Source: Profundibacter amoris
GTDB lineage: Bacteria > Pseudomonadota > Alphaproteobacteria > Rhodobacterales > Rhodobacteraceae
Assembly (NCBI RefSeq): GCF_003544895.1
Contig: NZ_CP032125.1
Span: forward strand, 248,001 to 312,000
DNA: 64,000 bases
Reading direction: 5' to 3'
Below the pieces are notes generated by a model, which was not told the origin of the DNA, searched no databases, and saw nothing but the letters and a program-made list of their open reading frames with translations. The translations under genes were made by a program, and so were the position numbers. Below are positions 35,982-47,959 of this stretch, in pieces; within the stretch, counting starts at the first letter, position 1; each line of letters starts with the position of its first letter.

Positions 35982-36423
35982 GGCTGTGCGTGCGCCCGTG
36001 GCCATAGGCGCCACCTTCGGGGGTGAAGGGTTCGCGCACATCCCGCAGGGTGGCCCCCAGTTTTTCCAGCATGTCGCGGATCACATGGTCATGCTGGATC
36101 AGCAGGCGGGTCGGCTCGATCTGGCAGGGGGTGTGGCGGTTGCCGATGTGCCACGCCAGACGGGTCAGGTCGGGACCGGTGATTTCCAGCAGGTCTTCTT
36201 TGGCGGCGATCACCTCGATCAGGCGACCATCGGTCAGCTCAAACGCATCGCCGTGGTTCAGGGATGTGGTTTGCGGCAGGTCCACAAGGAAGCGTTCGCC
36301 AGCGGCCGTGGTCAGAACCTTGCGACGCAGGAAACGGTCGTCATAGGTGAGGGTGACGAGGTCCTGGGCGGTGGACCAATGGTTGACGCGGTGGAGGGTG
36401 TGGCTGACTGGATCAGAGGACAT
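35971..36423 (-). CDS. ureE: Urease nickel metallochaperone UreE
   Basis: A protein of about 150 aa: N-terminal domain (TLTYDDRFLRRKVL), then the Ni-binding domain (GNRHTPCQIEPTRLLIQHDHV) and a short His-rich tail (HGRTHSHAH). It binds Ni for transfer to UreG. An alternative ATG lies 12 nt upstream at 36435. Confidence 0.93.
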   Translation of the reverse strand: MSSDPVSHTLHRVNHWSTAQDLVTLTYDDRFLRRKVLTTAAGERFLVDLPQTTSLNHGDAFELTDGRLIEVIAAKEDLLEITGPDLTRLAWHIGNRHTPCQIEPTRLLIQHDHVIRDMLEKLGATLRDVREPFTPEGGAYGHGRTHSHAH

Positions 36424-36494
36424 GGCTGTTCTCACATAATGAGGGCAGCGACCGGCCGCGGGTGGGTGAGAAGCACCCGTCGCCTTGCTGAAAG

Positions 36495-36547
36495 CGTGCC
36501 TTTGGCACGACGGGGGCGGTCGGGCGCTGCCCGGCGGTGCCGCCGGG
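36495..36547. repeat. Hairpin-rich spacer between the AbiJ-like gene and ureE
   Basis: Two strong palindromes: CGTGCC-TTT-GGCACG (36495-36509) and CCCGGCGG-TG-CCGCCGGG (36530-36547), in a very GC-rich spacer; a weaker GGGTG/CACCC pair lies at about 36460-36478. It looks like a short extragenic repeat cluster marking the junction of the inserted gene with ureE. Confidence 0.55.
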
Positions 36548-36564
36548 CGGGAGATAAAATTGGT

Positions 36565-37389
36565 TCATGTTTCTTCCGATAAGCTAAGAAGATAATTTGC
36601 CATAGCACTGCAATTTACGAGCATGAATCGTGCCTCGGCTTCGCCTGTTTCGGGCACTTGGTCTTTTGCGGCATGACGCATTGTATCACTCGTCCAACCA
36701 AATAATTTACTTACCCCGTCTGCAAATGCGGTATGGACACGCCCATCGGCTTTCAGATTCTTAATAGCGCCCCCAAGTGTTGCGTTCTTGTCTCCGGTCA
36801 GCAAGCGTGCGGCTTCCTCTACTGCCTTGAAGCTTTCTGTGATTGCATGTGGGTAGTCAGGATTTTCACGGTTTGAATAAAACGAAACAGCTTTGCCCAG
36901 ATGTTTGCTTACGGTTTCCGATTGTGTTTGCTCAACAGCTTGTTCAATTTCGGCAAGCTCGGTTTCGTTGGTTATGGGGGCGAGTTGGTTGCCGACAAAT
37001 CGGAAAACAGATTTTTCGCGTTCTAATATGCGATTGCAAAATTCAATAAATTGATCGTTATCTTGCTGTGCCATAAACTCAATAAAATCATATGTTTCAG
37101 GAAAATCCGATTCAAGGAAGTGCCGTCTAATTTCCCAGCGTGTTTCTAGTGGGTTAGAAGATAAGCTATCTATTGTTTTTTTATAATATAGATGCCACAG
37201 TCGCCTAGAAATATTAAAAAAAGTATCTGTATACCCACCATTGCCTAATACATCAATTTCGCTCCCGACATCATTAAAAAAGTGAAGCATGAGGGCATCC
37301 CAAAGCCCTGCCTTCAACGCATCATCAACTTTGTCTATCTGCAAATCCATTTTTGGTTTCTTGTAACCTAACCTTTCTGAAAATCGCAT
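36565..37389 (-). CDS. AbiJ-like N-terminal domain protein inserted in the urease operon
   Basis: A protein of 274 aa. The N-terminus (FSERLGYKKPKMDLQIDKVDDAL, then LWDALMLHF) resembles the AbiJ_NTD4 domain of abortive-infection proteins. The C-terminal half (about 175-274; YPHAITESFKAVEEAARLLTGD, then DTMRHAAKD) is helical and HEPN-like. The coding is distinctly more AT-rich than the urease genes around it. It lies 13 nt after the ureC stop, with a G-rich run (GAGGGGGGGG) as ribosome site, in the same direction as urease, so it probably rides on the urease transcript. The defence role is inferred from domain resemblance. Confidence 0.72.
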   Translation of the reverse strand: MRFSERLGYKKPKMDLQIDKVDDALKAGLWDALMLHFFNDVGSEIDVLGNGGYTDTFFNISRRLWHLYYKKTIDSLSSNPLETRWEIRRHFLESDFPETYDFIEFMAQQDNDQFIEFCNRILEREKSVFRFVGNQLAPITNETELAEIEQAVEQTQSETVSKHLGKAVSFYSNRENPDYPHAITESFKAVEEAARLLTGDKNATLGGAIKNLKADGRVHTAFADGVSKLFGWTSDTMRHAAKDQVPETGEAEARFMLVNCSAMANYLLSLSEET

Positions 37390-37402
37390 CTATCCCCCCC
37401 CC

Positions 37403-39112
<1,710 letters not shown>

Positions 39113-39118
39113 TATAGA

Positions 39119-39691
39119 TTACTCCTGTGGTTCTTGTATGAAGCAATCAAGCATTTCACAATATTGCTCGAACTCAACAAACACGAACTTAGTCTTATCT
39201 TGTTTCTCAGGCACTCTGTCTGACTGTATCCAAAACCCTGCCTCGTCAAATGGCTGATCGAAAAACCGCAAAGCTGCACTGTGGATCGAAAGGTTTGTAA
39301 TTTCTCGCCCGTCCTTCGACTGATCATCCTCTATTGAAAATTCTTTACTACCGTTTTTAAGTGTTTCTTCCTTGCCAACGTATGTATCGAAATTGAAATC
39401 CTTAAGGCGTTTGTCTAATTGCCTGTCGTGTTTTCTTTCTAGTGTTTTACCCGCAGGCCATGGGTGATTTGCCGCTTCATCCATCTTTCGCATTGAGAAT
39501 GCAGAAAGGAAAAATGCCTTCATGAATTGCTGGTTAGCGTTGAATTGTAGTTTGTGTCTTGCAGAAGAAGCGCGCCATCCTTCGTCTGGGTTCTCTAGGG
39601 CTTTCAAGCACTCTAAGATACCCCAAGATGAAATAAGTTCAGCTCGCATTCGCTTTAGTTCTTCACGCCAAATAGGAAACGAGTAAATCAT
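39119..39691 (-). CDS. Unrecognised protein inserted between ureB and ureC
   Basis: A protein of 190 aa without a recognised family. No signal peptide or membrane segment is visible; it is highly charged and mostly helical ([38 protein letters not shown]). The coding is much more AT-rich than urease. It is fitted tightly: the start overlaps the ureB stop as ATGA and the stop is 6 nt before ureC. The urease subunit genes are therefore transcribed through it. Confidence 0.75.
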   Translation of the reverse strand: MIYSFPIWREELKRMRAELISSWGILECLKALENPDEGWRASSARHKLQFNANQQFMKAFFLSAFSMRKMDEAANHPWPAGKTLERKHDRQLDKRLKDFNFDTYVGKEETLKNGSKEFSIEDDQSKDGREITNLSIHSAALRFFDQPFDEAGFWIQSDRVPEKQDKTKFVFVEFEQYCEMLDCFIQEPQE

Positions 39692-39996
39692 AAATTCCCC
39701 ATCACTTTCCCATTAAACCCATACACCTTGCGCCCCCCGCCAAGCGCCACCAGCGCCACCTCGCGCCGCTGCCCCGGTTCGAACCGAACGGCGGTTCCGG
39801 CGGCGATGTCCAGCCGCATGCCGCGCGCCGCGCTCCGGTCGAATTCCAGCGCCGGATTGGTCTCGGCAAAGTGGTAATGGCTGCCCACCTGTACCGGCCT
39901 GTCCCCCGTGTTGGCCACCATCAGCACCACGGCCTCGGCCCCCTCGTTCAGGGTTATCATGCCCTCGGCGGGCAATATCTCTCCGGGTATCATCAT
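39688..39996 (-). CDS. ureB: Urease beta subunit UreB
   Basis: The beta subunit, 102 aa. [11 protein letters not shown], then [17 protein letters not shown] and the C-terminal GFNGKVMG are family hallmarks. It assembles with UreA and UreC. The next start overlaps the stop, but that next gene is not a urease gene. Confidence 0.96.
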   Translation of the reverse strand: MMIPGEILPAEGMITLNEGAEAVVLMVANTGDRPVQVGSHYHFAETNPALEFDRSAARGMRLDIAAGTAVRFEPGQRREVALVALGGGRKVYGFNGKVMGNL

Positions 39997-40041
39997 GCCT
40001 TGCTCCTTCTTCTTGCCCCAAATACCTGCGCCGCAGGCATC

Positions 40042-40344
40042 CTACCTGATCGGGTTGTGCACCGTCACCAGTTTGGTGCCGTCGGGAAAGGTGGCCTCGA
40101 CCTGCACATCGGGTATCATCTCGGCGATGCCCTCCATACATTGCTCCCGCGTCACCACATGGCCGCCGGCCTCCATCAGATCGGCCACACTGCGCCCGTC
40201 ACGGGCACGTTCCACCACAAAGTCGGTGATCAGGGCAATCGCCTCGGGGTGGTTCAGTTTCACGCCGCGTTCCAGCCGGCCTCGCGCCACCATTGCGGCA
40301 AGGCTGATCAGCAGTTTGTCTTTTTCACGGGGGGTCAGGTTCAT
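40042..40344 (-). CDS. ureA: Urease gamma subunit UreA
   Basis: The gamma subunit, 100 aa. [20 protein letters not shown], then [22 protein letters not shown] and GVPEMI-type [20 protein letters not shown] are standard. It is separated from ureB by 45 nt and from ureD by 1 nt. Confidence 0.96.
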   Translation of the reverse strand: MNLTPREKDKLLISLAAMVARGRLERGVKLNHPEAIALITDFVVERARDGRSVADLMEAGGHVVTREQCMEGIAEMIPDVQVEATFPDGTKLVTVHNPIR

Positions 40345-40345
40345 G

Positions 40346-41179
40346 TCAGGTCATCCAGCATCTGGGCAGGTTGTCATTGGTCAGCCGGTTCAGGACCGGG
40401 ATCAGGCTTTGTCGCACAAGATAGCTGTCAGGTGCCAGCAGACGCAAGACCAGAAGGTCATCCCCTATCAGACTGGCGCCCGCCGTATCGGGCAGCATGG
40501 CCCGCACGGGGGCCAGTTGCGCGCCGGCATCGGCGGCGGCATAGATCAGACTGGCCATCGCACCGGCACCATTGCCGGTGTTTGGGCGGGCCATTTGCGA
40601 GGCGATGTTGCCTTGCAGGGTGACCCTGTCAAAGTAGGACAACTGCCCCTCGCGGTGAATTTCAATCCGGTCGGAGAAAGAGGCATCCGTCAGGGTTTCA
40701 CCCATTGCAGCGCGTCCGAAAACCAGCGGTTCGACCATCAGAAACGTGGCATCCGCTTGCATCTCGACATGCAAGGACCGGCGAAGGGCGCAGCCCTGAA
40801 AAAGGATCGTTTCCTGTGGCAGCCAGTTCACCCGTGCGCCCGCTTCAACCGCCAGCCGGGTTTGCAGATGGCCGACCTGCCCGGGTTGTGCACGATAGGC
40901 GCGCTCGGCCGCCTGTGTGGTCAGGGTCAGGTGTGAACCTGCATCCGCACGGGCGTTGATTTTAACCGTGTCACCGCCAGTGATGCCGCCCGCAGTGTTG
41001 ACCAGAACCGCTTGAAAATCAGGGCCGGTTGCGCGCGGGAAAAGCGCCTTCAGGGAACCGGATTGGCGCAAATCCTTCAAACAGGTCTTGCGTTCGCTGG
41101 CCTTGACGGCAAGGGTGACAGCCCCGTGCGCCCGGGGTTGCCTGCTGGTCGCATGTGTTGAAACACTCGCCGTTGAAAT
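40346..41179 (-). CDS. ureD: Urease accessory protein UreD with a likely ATT start
   Basis: A chaperone of about 277 aa (UreD/UreH) that binds apo-urease. The first standard start in frame is a TTG at 41080, which would give 244 aa. The 33 codons before it (reading [20 protein letters not shown]) are clearly family sequence, equivalent to the usual N-terminal strand. No ATG, GTG or TTG lies upstream in this frame. An ATT at 41179 stands 5 nt after a strong AGGAGG (41185-41190), so initiation there is the best reading. A lost upstream start through an indel is the alternative. It is the first gene of the urease operon. Confidence 0.82.
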   Translation of the reverse strand: MSTASVSTHATSRQPRAHGAVTLAVKASERKTCLKDLRQSGSLKALFPRATGPDFQAVLVNTAGGITGGDTVKINARADAGSHLTLTTQAAERAYRAQPGQVGHLQTRLAVEAGARVNWLPQETILFQGCALRRSLHVEMQADATFLMVEPLVFGRAAMGETLTDASFSDRIEIHREGQLSYFDRVTLQGNIASQMARPNTGNGAGAMASLIYAAADAGAQLAPVRAMLPDTAGASLIGDDLLVLRLLAPDSYLVRQSLIPVLNRLTNDNLPRCWMT

Positions 41180-41204
41180 GGCACCCTCCTGATATGGTTG
41201 GACC

Positions 41205-41681
41205 CTAGCTGTTTTCCCGCAGCAGGCGTGCCTTTTGACGGCCCCAGTCGCGTTTGGCTTCGGTGGCGCGTTTGTCGTGGTTCTTTTTGCCCTTGGCGAT
41301 GCCCAGCTTGATCTTCACCAGACCCTTGTGATTGAAGTACATCACTAGCGGCACCAGCGTCAGCCCCTTGCGCTGGGTGGCCTGCCACAGCTTGGCCAGT
41401 TCCTTTTTCGAGACCAGCAGCTTGCGTTTGCGCCGTTCCTCGTGGCCCCAGGTTTTGGCCTGTTTGTAGGGGGCAACATAGGCGTTGACCAACCACAGTT
41501 CACCATCTTCTACGGCCGCATAGCTTTCGGCAATGTTGGTCTGGCCTTCGCGCATGGATTTGACTTCGGATCCCATCAGGACGATGCCGCATTCGATATC
41601 GTCCTCGATCGCGTAATCATACCGCGCGCGGCGGTTTTCGGCGATGACTTTGTAGTTGGGGTCCGATTTTTTCTTGGCCAT
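41205..41681 (-). CDS. smpB: SsrA-binding protein SmpB
   Basis: A trans-translation factor of 158 aa that binds tmRNA and rescues stalled ribosomes. [20 protein letters not shown], then [19 protein letters not shown] and the C-terminal basic tail [19 protein letters not shown] are typical. The tmRNA gene is not seen in this window. It lies 3 nt after dapA. Confidence 0.96.
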   Translation of the reverse strand: MAKKKSDPNYKVIAENRRARYDYAIEDDIECGIVLMGSEVKSMREGQTNIAESYAAVEDGELWLVNAYVAPYKQAKTWGHEERRKRKLLVSKKELAKLWQATQRKGLTLVPLVMYFNHKGLVKIKLGIAKGKKNHDKRATEAKRDWGRQKARLLRENS

Positions 41682-41684
41682 GAC

Positions 41685-42560
41685 CTAGCCCAACAGCCCT
41701 GCGTGGCGCATGGCGGCGTCGATCTGCTCCTTTGTGCCATTGGTCAGCGTCACCAGAGGCGAGCGCACCTCTTCGGAACACAGCCCCAGTTTGGACAGCC
41801 CGTATTTTGCGCCCACCAGACCGGGTTCGGTGAAGATTGCCTTGTGCAGCGGCATCAGACGGTCCTGAATTTCCAGTGCTTTGGCAAAATCACCGGCCAG
41901 CGTGGCCGCTTGCAGTTTTGAACACAGCGCCGGTGCGACATTGGCGGTGACCGAGATACAGCCAACCCCGCCTTGGGCGTTAAATCCATGCGCGGTGGGA
42001 TCTTCGCCGGAAATCTGGATGAAATCCTTACCGCAGGTCATCCGCTGCATACAAACCCGCGCCAGATCGCCGGTGGCGTCCTTGACCCCGATGATGCGGG
42101 GCAGTTTGGCCAGTTCGCCCATGGTTTCAGGCGTCATATCCACAGCCGAGCGACCGGGGATGTTGTAGATGATGATCGGCAGGTTGGAGTTGTCGTGCAA
42201 CGCGGTGAAATGGGCAATCATGCCCGCCTGTGTCGGTTTGTTATAATAGGGCGTTACCACCAGCGCGGCATCGGCCCCCACCTTTTCGGCAAAGGCAATG
42301 TAGCGGGCGGATTCAGCCGTGTTATTCGATCCGGCCCCGGCAATCACGGGGATACGCCCCGCAGCGGCCTTGACCACGATTTCGATGGTTTGCTCGTGTT
42401 CCTCGTGGGTCACGGTGGGGCTTTCGCCGGTTGTGCCCATCGGGACCAGACCATTGGACCCCTGTTCGACGTGCCATTCAACCAGATGTTTGAGCGCATC
42501 AACATCCAGCGCACCGTTTTTGAACGGCGTGACCAGAGCGGGAAAAGACCCTTTGAACAT
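41685..42560 (-). CDS. dapA: 4-hydroxy-tetrahydrodipicolinate synthase
   Basis: An aldolase of 291 aa for lysine and diaminopimelate synthesis from pyruvate and aspartate semialdehyde. Signature parts are [34 protein letters not shown] with the catalytic Tyr, and the Schiff-base Lys in IGVKDATGD. It directly precedes smpB. Confidence 0.96.
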   Translation of the reverse strand: MFKGSFPALVTPFKNGALDVDALKHLVEWHVEQGSNGLVPMGTTGESPTVTHEEHEQTIEIVVKAAAGRIPVIAGAGSNNTAESARYIAFAEKVGADAALVVTPYYNKPTQAGMIAHFTALHDNSNLPIIIYNIPGRSAVDMTPETMGELAKLPRIIGVKDATGDLARVCMQRMTCGKDFIQISGEDPTAHGFNAQGGVGCISVTANVAPALCSKLQAATLAGDFAKALEIQDRLMPLHKAIFTEPGLVGAKYGLSKLGLCSEEVRSPLVTLTNGTKEQIDAAMRHAGLLG

Positions 42561-42738
42561 GACACGTCTCCTTTAATTGGTTGAATATGGTGTGGCCCGA
42601 CCATCGAGTCACCCAAGGCATGTGCGGCGGAAACTAGCTGCACTTTAACGGATTGCCAAGATTGTGTATTGAAGGCGGGGGAGTAAAGACACATCTTTGT
42701 ATCAATACCGCCCGAAATTGAAAGGATTCCCGCCTGTT

Positions 42739-44682
42739 ATGCGTCTGATTCCGTCTGTAACGATTGCCCTTCTGGCGTTTGCACCGCTTTCCCGTGCACA
42801 GGAACAGCCTGCGCCTTCGGCTTTGAGCGCCGCGTTAAAAGCGGTTTCAGAGGCAGATTGGGAATTGGCATCTGCGCAAGTGCGGCCAGTGGGGCAGATC
42901 GGGGCTGATCTGGTCACATGGTACCGGCTTCGGGCCGGGCAGGGCACGCTGGCGGAATACAATGCCTTTCTGGCGCGAAATGCGGATTGGCCGGGCCTGC
43001 CCCTGATGCACAAGAAAGGTGAAGCGGCAATAACTGCGGATACACCGGCCCAGGATGTGATTGCCTATTTCAAGGAATTCGAGCCACGCACCGGATACGG
43101 CGTGTTGCAACTGGCCCGCGCACAAGAAGCGGTCGGGCAGAAAGGCGAGGCCGCCGCCGAAGTTGTTCTGGCGTGGCGCACCTTTGCCTTAACCAAGGCA
43201 GAGCACGAGGCCTTCCTGGCCAGCTACAATACCCTGCTGGCCCCGCATCACGTTGCGCGACTGGATATGCTGCTGTGGCGCGGGCGATTTACCGATGCGC
43301 AACGTCTGTTTCCGTTGGTTGGCGAGGGTTGGCAAGCACTGGCGAAGGCGCGGATCGGGCTACGGCGGCGGGTCGAGAATGTGGATGCATTGATCAAGGC
43401 CGTGCCCAAGGATTTGCAGGATGACCCCGGCCTTGCCTACGAGCGGTTCGTCTGGCGGGCCCGCAAGGGGCGCAGTCTGGATGCGGTGGCGTTGTTGCTG
43501 GAGCGCAGCACATCGGCCGAGGCATTGGGCGAGCCATCCTACTGGGCCAACCGCCGCCGGTCACTGGCACGGCAAATGATGCGCGAAGGGGACGGGGTGA
43601 CGGCCTATCGGCTGGCGTCCTCGCACTATTTGGTGGAAGGGTCGGATTATGCCGATCTGGAGTGGCTGTCGGGCTATCTGGCGCTGCGCTATCTGAATGA
43701 TCCCAAAACCGCGCTGGCACATTTCCAGAGCTTCCGCGTGGCGGTAAAAAGTCCGATCAGTCTGGGCCGCGCCGGATATTGGGAAGGGCGCGCCTATGAG
43801 GCGATGAAGGATACAGGATCAGCGCAAGCGTCCTACGCTTTTGGCGCGGAATACCAGACCAGTTTTTACGGGTTGCTGGCTGCGGAACGGGGCGGGTTCA
43901 GCATGGATGCCGCCCTGACAGGGGCCGAGGCCTTTCCGGATTGGCGGCAGGCTCCGTTCATGTCGTCGTCGGTTCTGAAGGCGGCTTTGATGTTGTATCA
44001 GGCGGGAAACACGGCGCTTGCCAAGAGATTCTTTTTGCAAGTGGCCGAGAAACTGGACCGCACCGAGTTGGGGCAGTTGGCCGATCTGGCGCTGGCCTTG
44101 CAGGATCCGCATATCGCGCTGATGATCGCCAAACAGGGCGCGCGGCGGGGGATTGTTTTGCCGCGGGCCTATTACCCGCTGCATGATCTGGTGAAACAGG
44201 ATTTGCCGGTCGCGCCGGAACTGGCGCTGGCGATTGCCCGACGGGAGAGCGAGTTCAATCCGGTGGTGGAAAGCGGCGTGGGGGCCAAGGGATTGATGCA
44301 GCTGATGCCCAAAACTGCCAAGGCGGTGGCAGAATCTCTGGAGGTGGATTTCGAGGCGGGTTTGCTGTTGACCGACTGGCAATATAATGCGCGGTTGGGC
44401 ACGGCCTATCTGGTCAAACTGCAAGAGGAATTTAGCAAGTCGCCAGTGCTGGTTTCTGTTGGCTATAATGCCGGGCCGAACCGGGTGCGATCATGGATAA
44501 CCGCCTTTGGTGATCCGCGATCGGCAGGTGTGGATGTGGTGGACTGGATCGAACACATCCCGTTTCGCGAAACCCGCAACTATGTGATGCGGGTGGCGGA
44601 ATCCCTGCCGGTGTATCGGGCGCGCCTGACGGGACGAACCCCGCCGCTTGATTTGATAAAAGAGCTGCGCAACGGCGGGTAA
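42739..44682 (+). CDS. Soluble lytic murein transglycosylase
   Basis: A periplasmic peptidoglycan lyase of 647 aa. It has a signal peptide (VTIALLAFAPLSRAQE), an alpha-helical superhelical N-terminal region (about 30-470) and a C-terminal lysozyme-like SLT domain (about 480-640). The catalytic Glu lies in ARRESEFNPVVESGVGAKG, followed by GLMQLMPKTAK and VSVGYNAGPNRVRSW. The ATG at 42739 directly precedes the signal peptide; 14 upstream codons in frame are discarded. It is divergent from dapA and convergent with mlaC. Confidence 0.93.
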   Translation: MRLIPSVTIALLAFAPLSRAQEQPAPSALSAALKAVSEADWELASAQVRPVGQIGADLVTWYRLRAGQGTLAEYNAFLARNADWPGLPLMHKKGEAAITADTPAQDVIAYFKEFEPRTGYGVLQLARAQEAVGQKGEAAAEVVLAWRTFALTKAEHEAFLASYNTLLAPHHVARLDMLLWRGRFTDAQRLFPLVGEGWQALAKARIGLRRRVENVDALIKAVPKDLQDDPGLAYERFVWRARKGRSLDAVALLLERSTSAEALGEPSYWANRRRSLARQMMREGDGVTAYRLASSHYLVEGSDYADLEWLSGYLALRYLNDPKTALAHFQSFRVAVKSPISLGRAGYWEGRAYEAMKDTGSAQASYAFGAEYQTSFYGLLAAERGGFSMDAALTGAEAFPDWRQAPFMSSSVLKAALMLYQAGNTALAKRFFLQVAEKLDRTELGQLADLALALQDPHIALMIAKQGARRGIVLPRAYYPLHDLVKQDLPVAPELALAIARRESEFNPVVESGVGAKGLMQLMPKTAKAVAESLEVDFEAGLLLTDWQYNARLGTAYLVKLQEEFSKSPVLVSVGYNAGPNRVRSWITAFGDPRSAGVDVVDWIEHIPFRETRNYVMRVAESLPVYRARLTGRTPPLDLIKELRNGG

Positions 44683-44694
44683 ACCCGCCCAATC

Positions 44695-45312
44695 CTACCC
44701 TGCTCTTTTCAGGTCTTTGATCAACTGATCAATGTTGCCCTTGCGTTTGTCCAGCATTGCGCCGATTTCGGTCCGTTCCGTCAGCAGCATATTGATGCCT
44801 TCAATATACATATTGTAAAACAGCGGTTTGCCGCGTTTGTCCGAGACATAAAAGGTCACATCAAATGGCGCTTTCCCTTTCAGATAGGCCATCGCTTTTA
44901 CTTCGACGTGGCTTTTGACTGTTTTTGTTGACAGCACTTCCAGCCTGCCGCCGATGAATTCGCGGAAACGCTTGCCGTATTTGCGGGCGATATATCCCTG
45001 AAACGCCTTGGCGAATGCCTTTTTCTGGCTCGCACTGGCACGGCGCCCTTCAACCCCTAGCGCATAGCTGGCCAGATATTTGACGTCCGAATATTTGACG
45101 AAGATCTTTTCGAATTCCTTGATCATTTGTGACTCGGATTTGCCCGAAGAGATGACTTTGTTGATTGCGGCAACAAGCTTTTTCACATGCGTAGTGGCCT
45201 GTGCATCCGACAGCGCCAATGCAGGTCCGGCCAGTGGCAGTAACGCTACGCTTGATGCCATGCCCAGCATGACTGCCCGGCGATCCGGATTAGTCCGCGT
45301 AAAAATCGTCAT
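44695..45312 (-). CDS. mlaC: MlaC-type phospholipid-binding protein
   Basis: A periplasmic protein of 205 aa (Tgt2/MlaC) with a signal segment (RRAVMLGMASSVALLPLAGPALA). It carries phospholipids between the outer-membrane lipoprotein MlaA and the inner-membrane Mla complex. ESQMIKEFEKIFVKYSDVKYLASYALG and VTFYVSDKRGKPLFYNMYIEG are family-like. The ATG at 45312 has AAGGAG 6 nt upstream. It overlaps the mlaA stop by 23 nt. MlaFEDB genes are not in the window. Confidence 0.88.
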   Translation of the reverse strand: MTIFTRTNPDRRAVMLGMASSVALLPLAGPALALSDAQATTHVKKLVAAINKVISSGKSESQMIKEFEKIFVKYSDVKYLASYALGVEGRRASASQKKAFAKAFQGYIARKYGKRFREFIGGRLEVLSTKTVKSHVEVKAMAYLKGKAPFDVTFYVSDKRGKPLFYNMYIEGINMLLTERTEIGAMLDKRKGNIDQLIKDLKRAG

Positions 45313-46027
45313 AGCCATCTCCTTGCTCTTCAACAGGTTCTTCCTGACCCAACTGGAATCTGCGGTGTTGCAGATACAACAGGCGGGCCTGCGAATAGCT
45401 GTCGGCACTATCATACAAGATTGAATCTACCGTGTCGGAAAAATCATAGCGATCACCAAGTTTTGACAATGATTTTGCCACGGGCCCCATGTATTTTTCC
45501 GGTGTCGGGGCGCCGAATGTCAGCGGGTTGGTAAATACATCGACCAGCATACCCACAGTGTCGCGCTGGTTGGACGGGCCAAGCAGCGGAAGTTCCACAT
45601 ATTGGCCTTCGCCCACACCCCAGACATGCAGGGTTTGGCCGAAATCCCCCATTTCTTCATCAAGGCCAATGTCGGTTGCCGGATCGAAAATACCACCCAC
45701 ACCCAGCGTTGTGTTGATCACAAAGCGCCATGAATTCTTGACAGCGCCGTTGATATTCAACTGCAACAGATTGTTCACAATATTACCCGGCAGGTTCAGG
45801 TTGGATGCAAAATTCCCGATCCCCTGACGCACAGGTTTTGGCAGGGCCTGGCCATAAGCCCCCGACGCCGGGCGGATCAATGCGCGGTCCAAACGGCGGT
45901 TTGCCTCGTGGGTGCGCCGGTTGCCTTCTTCATTCGGGTCATTGAATGATCTGGGTGCAGGCGCTGTACAAGCCGCCACAATCAGCAGGGTCAAGGCTGC
46001 CAGCAACAGCCCCGGTTTTGCCTTCAT
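45290..46027 (-). CDS. mlaA: MlaA (VacJ) outer-membrane lipoprotein
   Basis: A lipoprotein of 245 aa with a lipobox in LTLLIVAAC. NDPNEEGNRRTHEANRRLDRAL, then NLLQLNINGAVKNSWRFVINTTLGVGGIFDPA and GQYVELPLLGPSNQRDTVG match VacJ. It removes mislocalised phospholipids from the outer leaflet. It precedes mlaC on the minus strand. Confidence 0.93.
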   Translation of the reverse strand: MKAKPGLLLAALTLLIVAACTAPAPRSFNDPNEEGNRRTHEANRRLDRALIRPASGAYGQALPKPVRQGIGNFASNLNLPGNIVNNLLQLNINGAVKNSWRFVINTTLGVGGIFDPATDIGLDEEMGDFGQTLHVWGVGEGQYVELPLLGPSNQRDTVGMLVDVFTNPLTFGAPTPEKYMGPVAKSLSKLGDRYDFSDTVDSILYDSADSYSQARLLYLQHRRFQLGQEEPVEEQGDGYDDFYAD

Positions 46028-46222
46028 TCTGGTTTTCGTAACTAACAATGGTATTCTCGACTGGTTGTTTGTAGTTTTCCACTACATAGGTTCTGGCAGG
46101 AAAATGACCAGTAATATATTAGGCATGGTTTAGTTTTGTGACAGTTTGGATACAAGTCATTAATGGTCGATGTCTATATCCGTTAAGGATGACACTCGGC
46201 GTTGGTGAATGAAAGAGGCAAG

Positions 46223-47959
46223 ATGCGGCAAGCAGATCGTAGTAATGGTTTGGTAGAACTGAAAGACGCAAGACGAAAGAGCAGGGCCTTGTTCTGGGCT
46301 GTTGGCCTGTTCAGCGTTTTTGTGAATTTGCTGATGCTGACAGGCCCTCTTTATATGTTGCAAGTCTATGACCGTGTATTAGGGAGCCGGTCCGAGGAAA
46401 CCCTGCTGGCATTGTCCATTCTGGTGGCTTTTCTGTTTATAATCATGGGGTTGCTTGATTACGCCCGTGGGCGGGTTTTGGCGCGGATCGGGGCGCGGTT
46501 TCAGTCGGAACTGGACGGACGGGTGTTTTCCGCTGTGCTGCGGGCCAGCGCACGCGGGTTTGGGGCCAACCTGACCAACAGCGCCCTGCGCGATCTCGAG
46601 GCGGTGCAGCGGTTGCTGTCCTCCCCTGTATTAAGCGCGATTTTCGATATTCCCTGGACGCCGTTTTTCATTGCCGGGATATTCATGTTCCACCCATGGC
46701 TGGGGTTTCTGGCGGTTTTCGGCGGGGCATTTCTGGTGCTGATCACGATTCTGAACCAGATAATGACCCGCAAACCTGTGCTTGAGTCCACCACAGCCGC
46801 CCTGTTTGCCGACCGGATGGCCGACCAGTTGCGCAGCGAATCCGAACTTGTGCAAAGTCTGGGGATGCGGGGCGCCGTATTCCAACGCTGGGAACAGGCG
46901 CGCGAAAAGGCGCTGGCCGCCAATATTCATGCCTCGGACAGTGGCGGTGGCTTTGCCGTACTGACCAAGACGTTTCGCATGTTCCTGCAGTCCGCCATGC
47001 TGGGGCTTGGGGCCTATCTGGTGTTGCAGAACCAGTTGACGGCAGGGGCGATGATTGCAGGCTCTATTCTGATGGGGCGGGCATTGGCGCCGATTGAACA
47101 GGCGATCGGGCAGTGGGCATTGGTGCAACGTGCCTCCAAAGGTTGGGAAAACCTGACCGCTCTTTTATCCGAAGTCCCGGTCGAACAACCCCGCACTGCC
47201 CTGCCCAAACCAAGGGCCGTTTTGCTGGCGGATCAGGTGACGGTGGTGCCACCGGGTCAACAGCAGGCCTCGTTGCGGATGGTCAGTTTTGCATTGAATC
47301 CCGGGCAGGCGATGGGGGTGATCGGGCCTTCGGGGGCCGGCAAAACGACCCTTGCCCGCGCCATTACCGGCGTTTGGCGCGCGGCGGGTGGCAAGATCAG
47401 GCTGGATGGGGCATCGCTGGATCAATATGATCCTGATGTATTGGGCCAGCACATTGGTTACCTGCCCCAACGGGTGCAGCTGTTTGACGGCACGATTGCC
47501 GAAAACATTGCCCGCCTGTCGTTGCAACCCGATGATGCGGCTGTGGTAAAGGCCGCGCAAAAAGCCGCCGCACATGAAATGATACTGGCCTTTCCCGAAG
47601 GGTATGACACGCGGGTTTCCGCCAATGGCGGGCGGTTGTCTGGCGGGCAATTACAACGGATCGGGCTGGCGCGGGCGATGTATGGTGATCCGGTGATCCT
47701 TGTTCTGGACGAGCCGAACTCGAATCTTGATAATGAAGGGTCGCAAGCCTTGAACGCGGCGATCAAACAGATGAAAGCCGACGGTGGTGCGGTGCTGATT
47801 ATGGCGCATCGTCCGGCGGCGATTCAGGAATGTGATTTGCTGATGGTGCTGGAGGGCGGCGCCCGCAAGGCGTTCGGGCCAAAGGATGACATCCTGCGCG
47901 AGATGGTCAAAAACCACGAACAAATACGCAGCAATGCGGGCAAAGGGGGGGTGACATGA
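46223..47959 (+). CDS. Type I secretion ABC permease/ATPase (PrtD-like)
   Basis: An inner-membrane exporter subunit of 578 aa. The membrane domain has about five to six segments ([20 protein letters not shown]), and the ATPase has Walker [10 protein letters not shown], signature [15 protein letters not shown] and Walker [13 protein letters not shown]. It lacks the N-terminal peptidase-like domain of bacteriocin exporters. The start is one of TTG 46202, GTG 46205 or ATG 46223; the ATG is preferred. No RTX-type substrate or outer-membrane TolC gene is near. Confidence 0.92.
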   Translation: MRQADRSNGLVELKDARRKSRALFWAVGLFSVFVNLLMLTGPLYMLQVYDRVLGSRSEETLLALSILVAFLFIIMGLLDYARGRVLARIGARFQSELDGRVFSAVLRASARGFGANLTNSALRDLEAVQRLLSSPVLSAIFDIPWTPFFIAGIFMFHPWLGFLAVFGGAFLVLITILNQIMTRKPVLESTTAALFADRMADQLRSESELVQSLGMRGAVFQRWEQAREKALAANIHASDSGGGFAVLTKTFRMFLQSAMLGLGAYLVLQNQLTAGAMIAGSILMGRALAPIEQAIGQWALVQRASKGWENLTALLSEVPVEQPRTALPKPRAVLLADQVTVVPPGQQQASLRMVSFALNPGQAMGVIGPSGAGKTTLARAITGVWRAAGGKIRLDGASLDQYDPDVLGQHIGYLPQRVQLFDGTIAENIARLSLQPDDAAVVKAAQKAAAHEMILAFPEGYDTRVSANGGRLSGGQLQRIGLARAMYGDPVILVLDEPNSNLDNEGSQALNAAIKQMKADGGAVLIMAHRPAAIQECDLLMVLEGGARKAFGPKDDILREMVKNHEQIRSNAGKGGVT

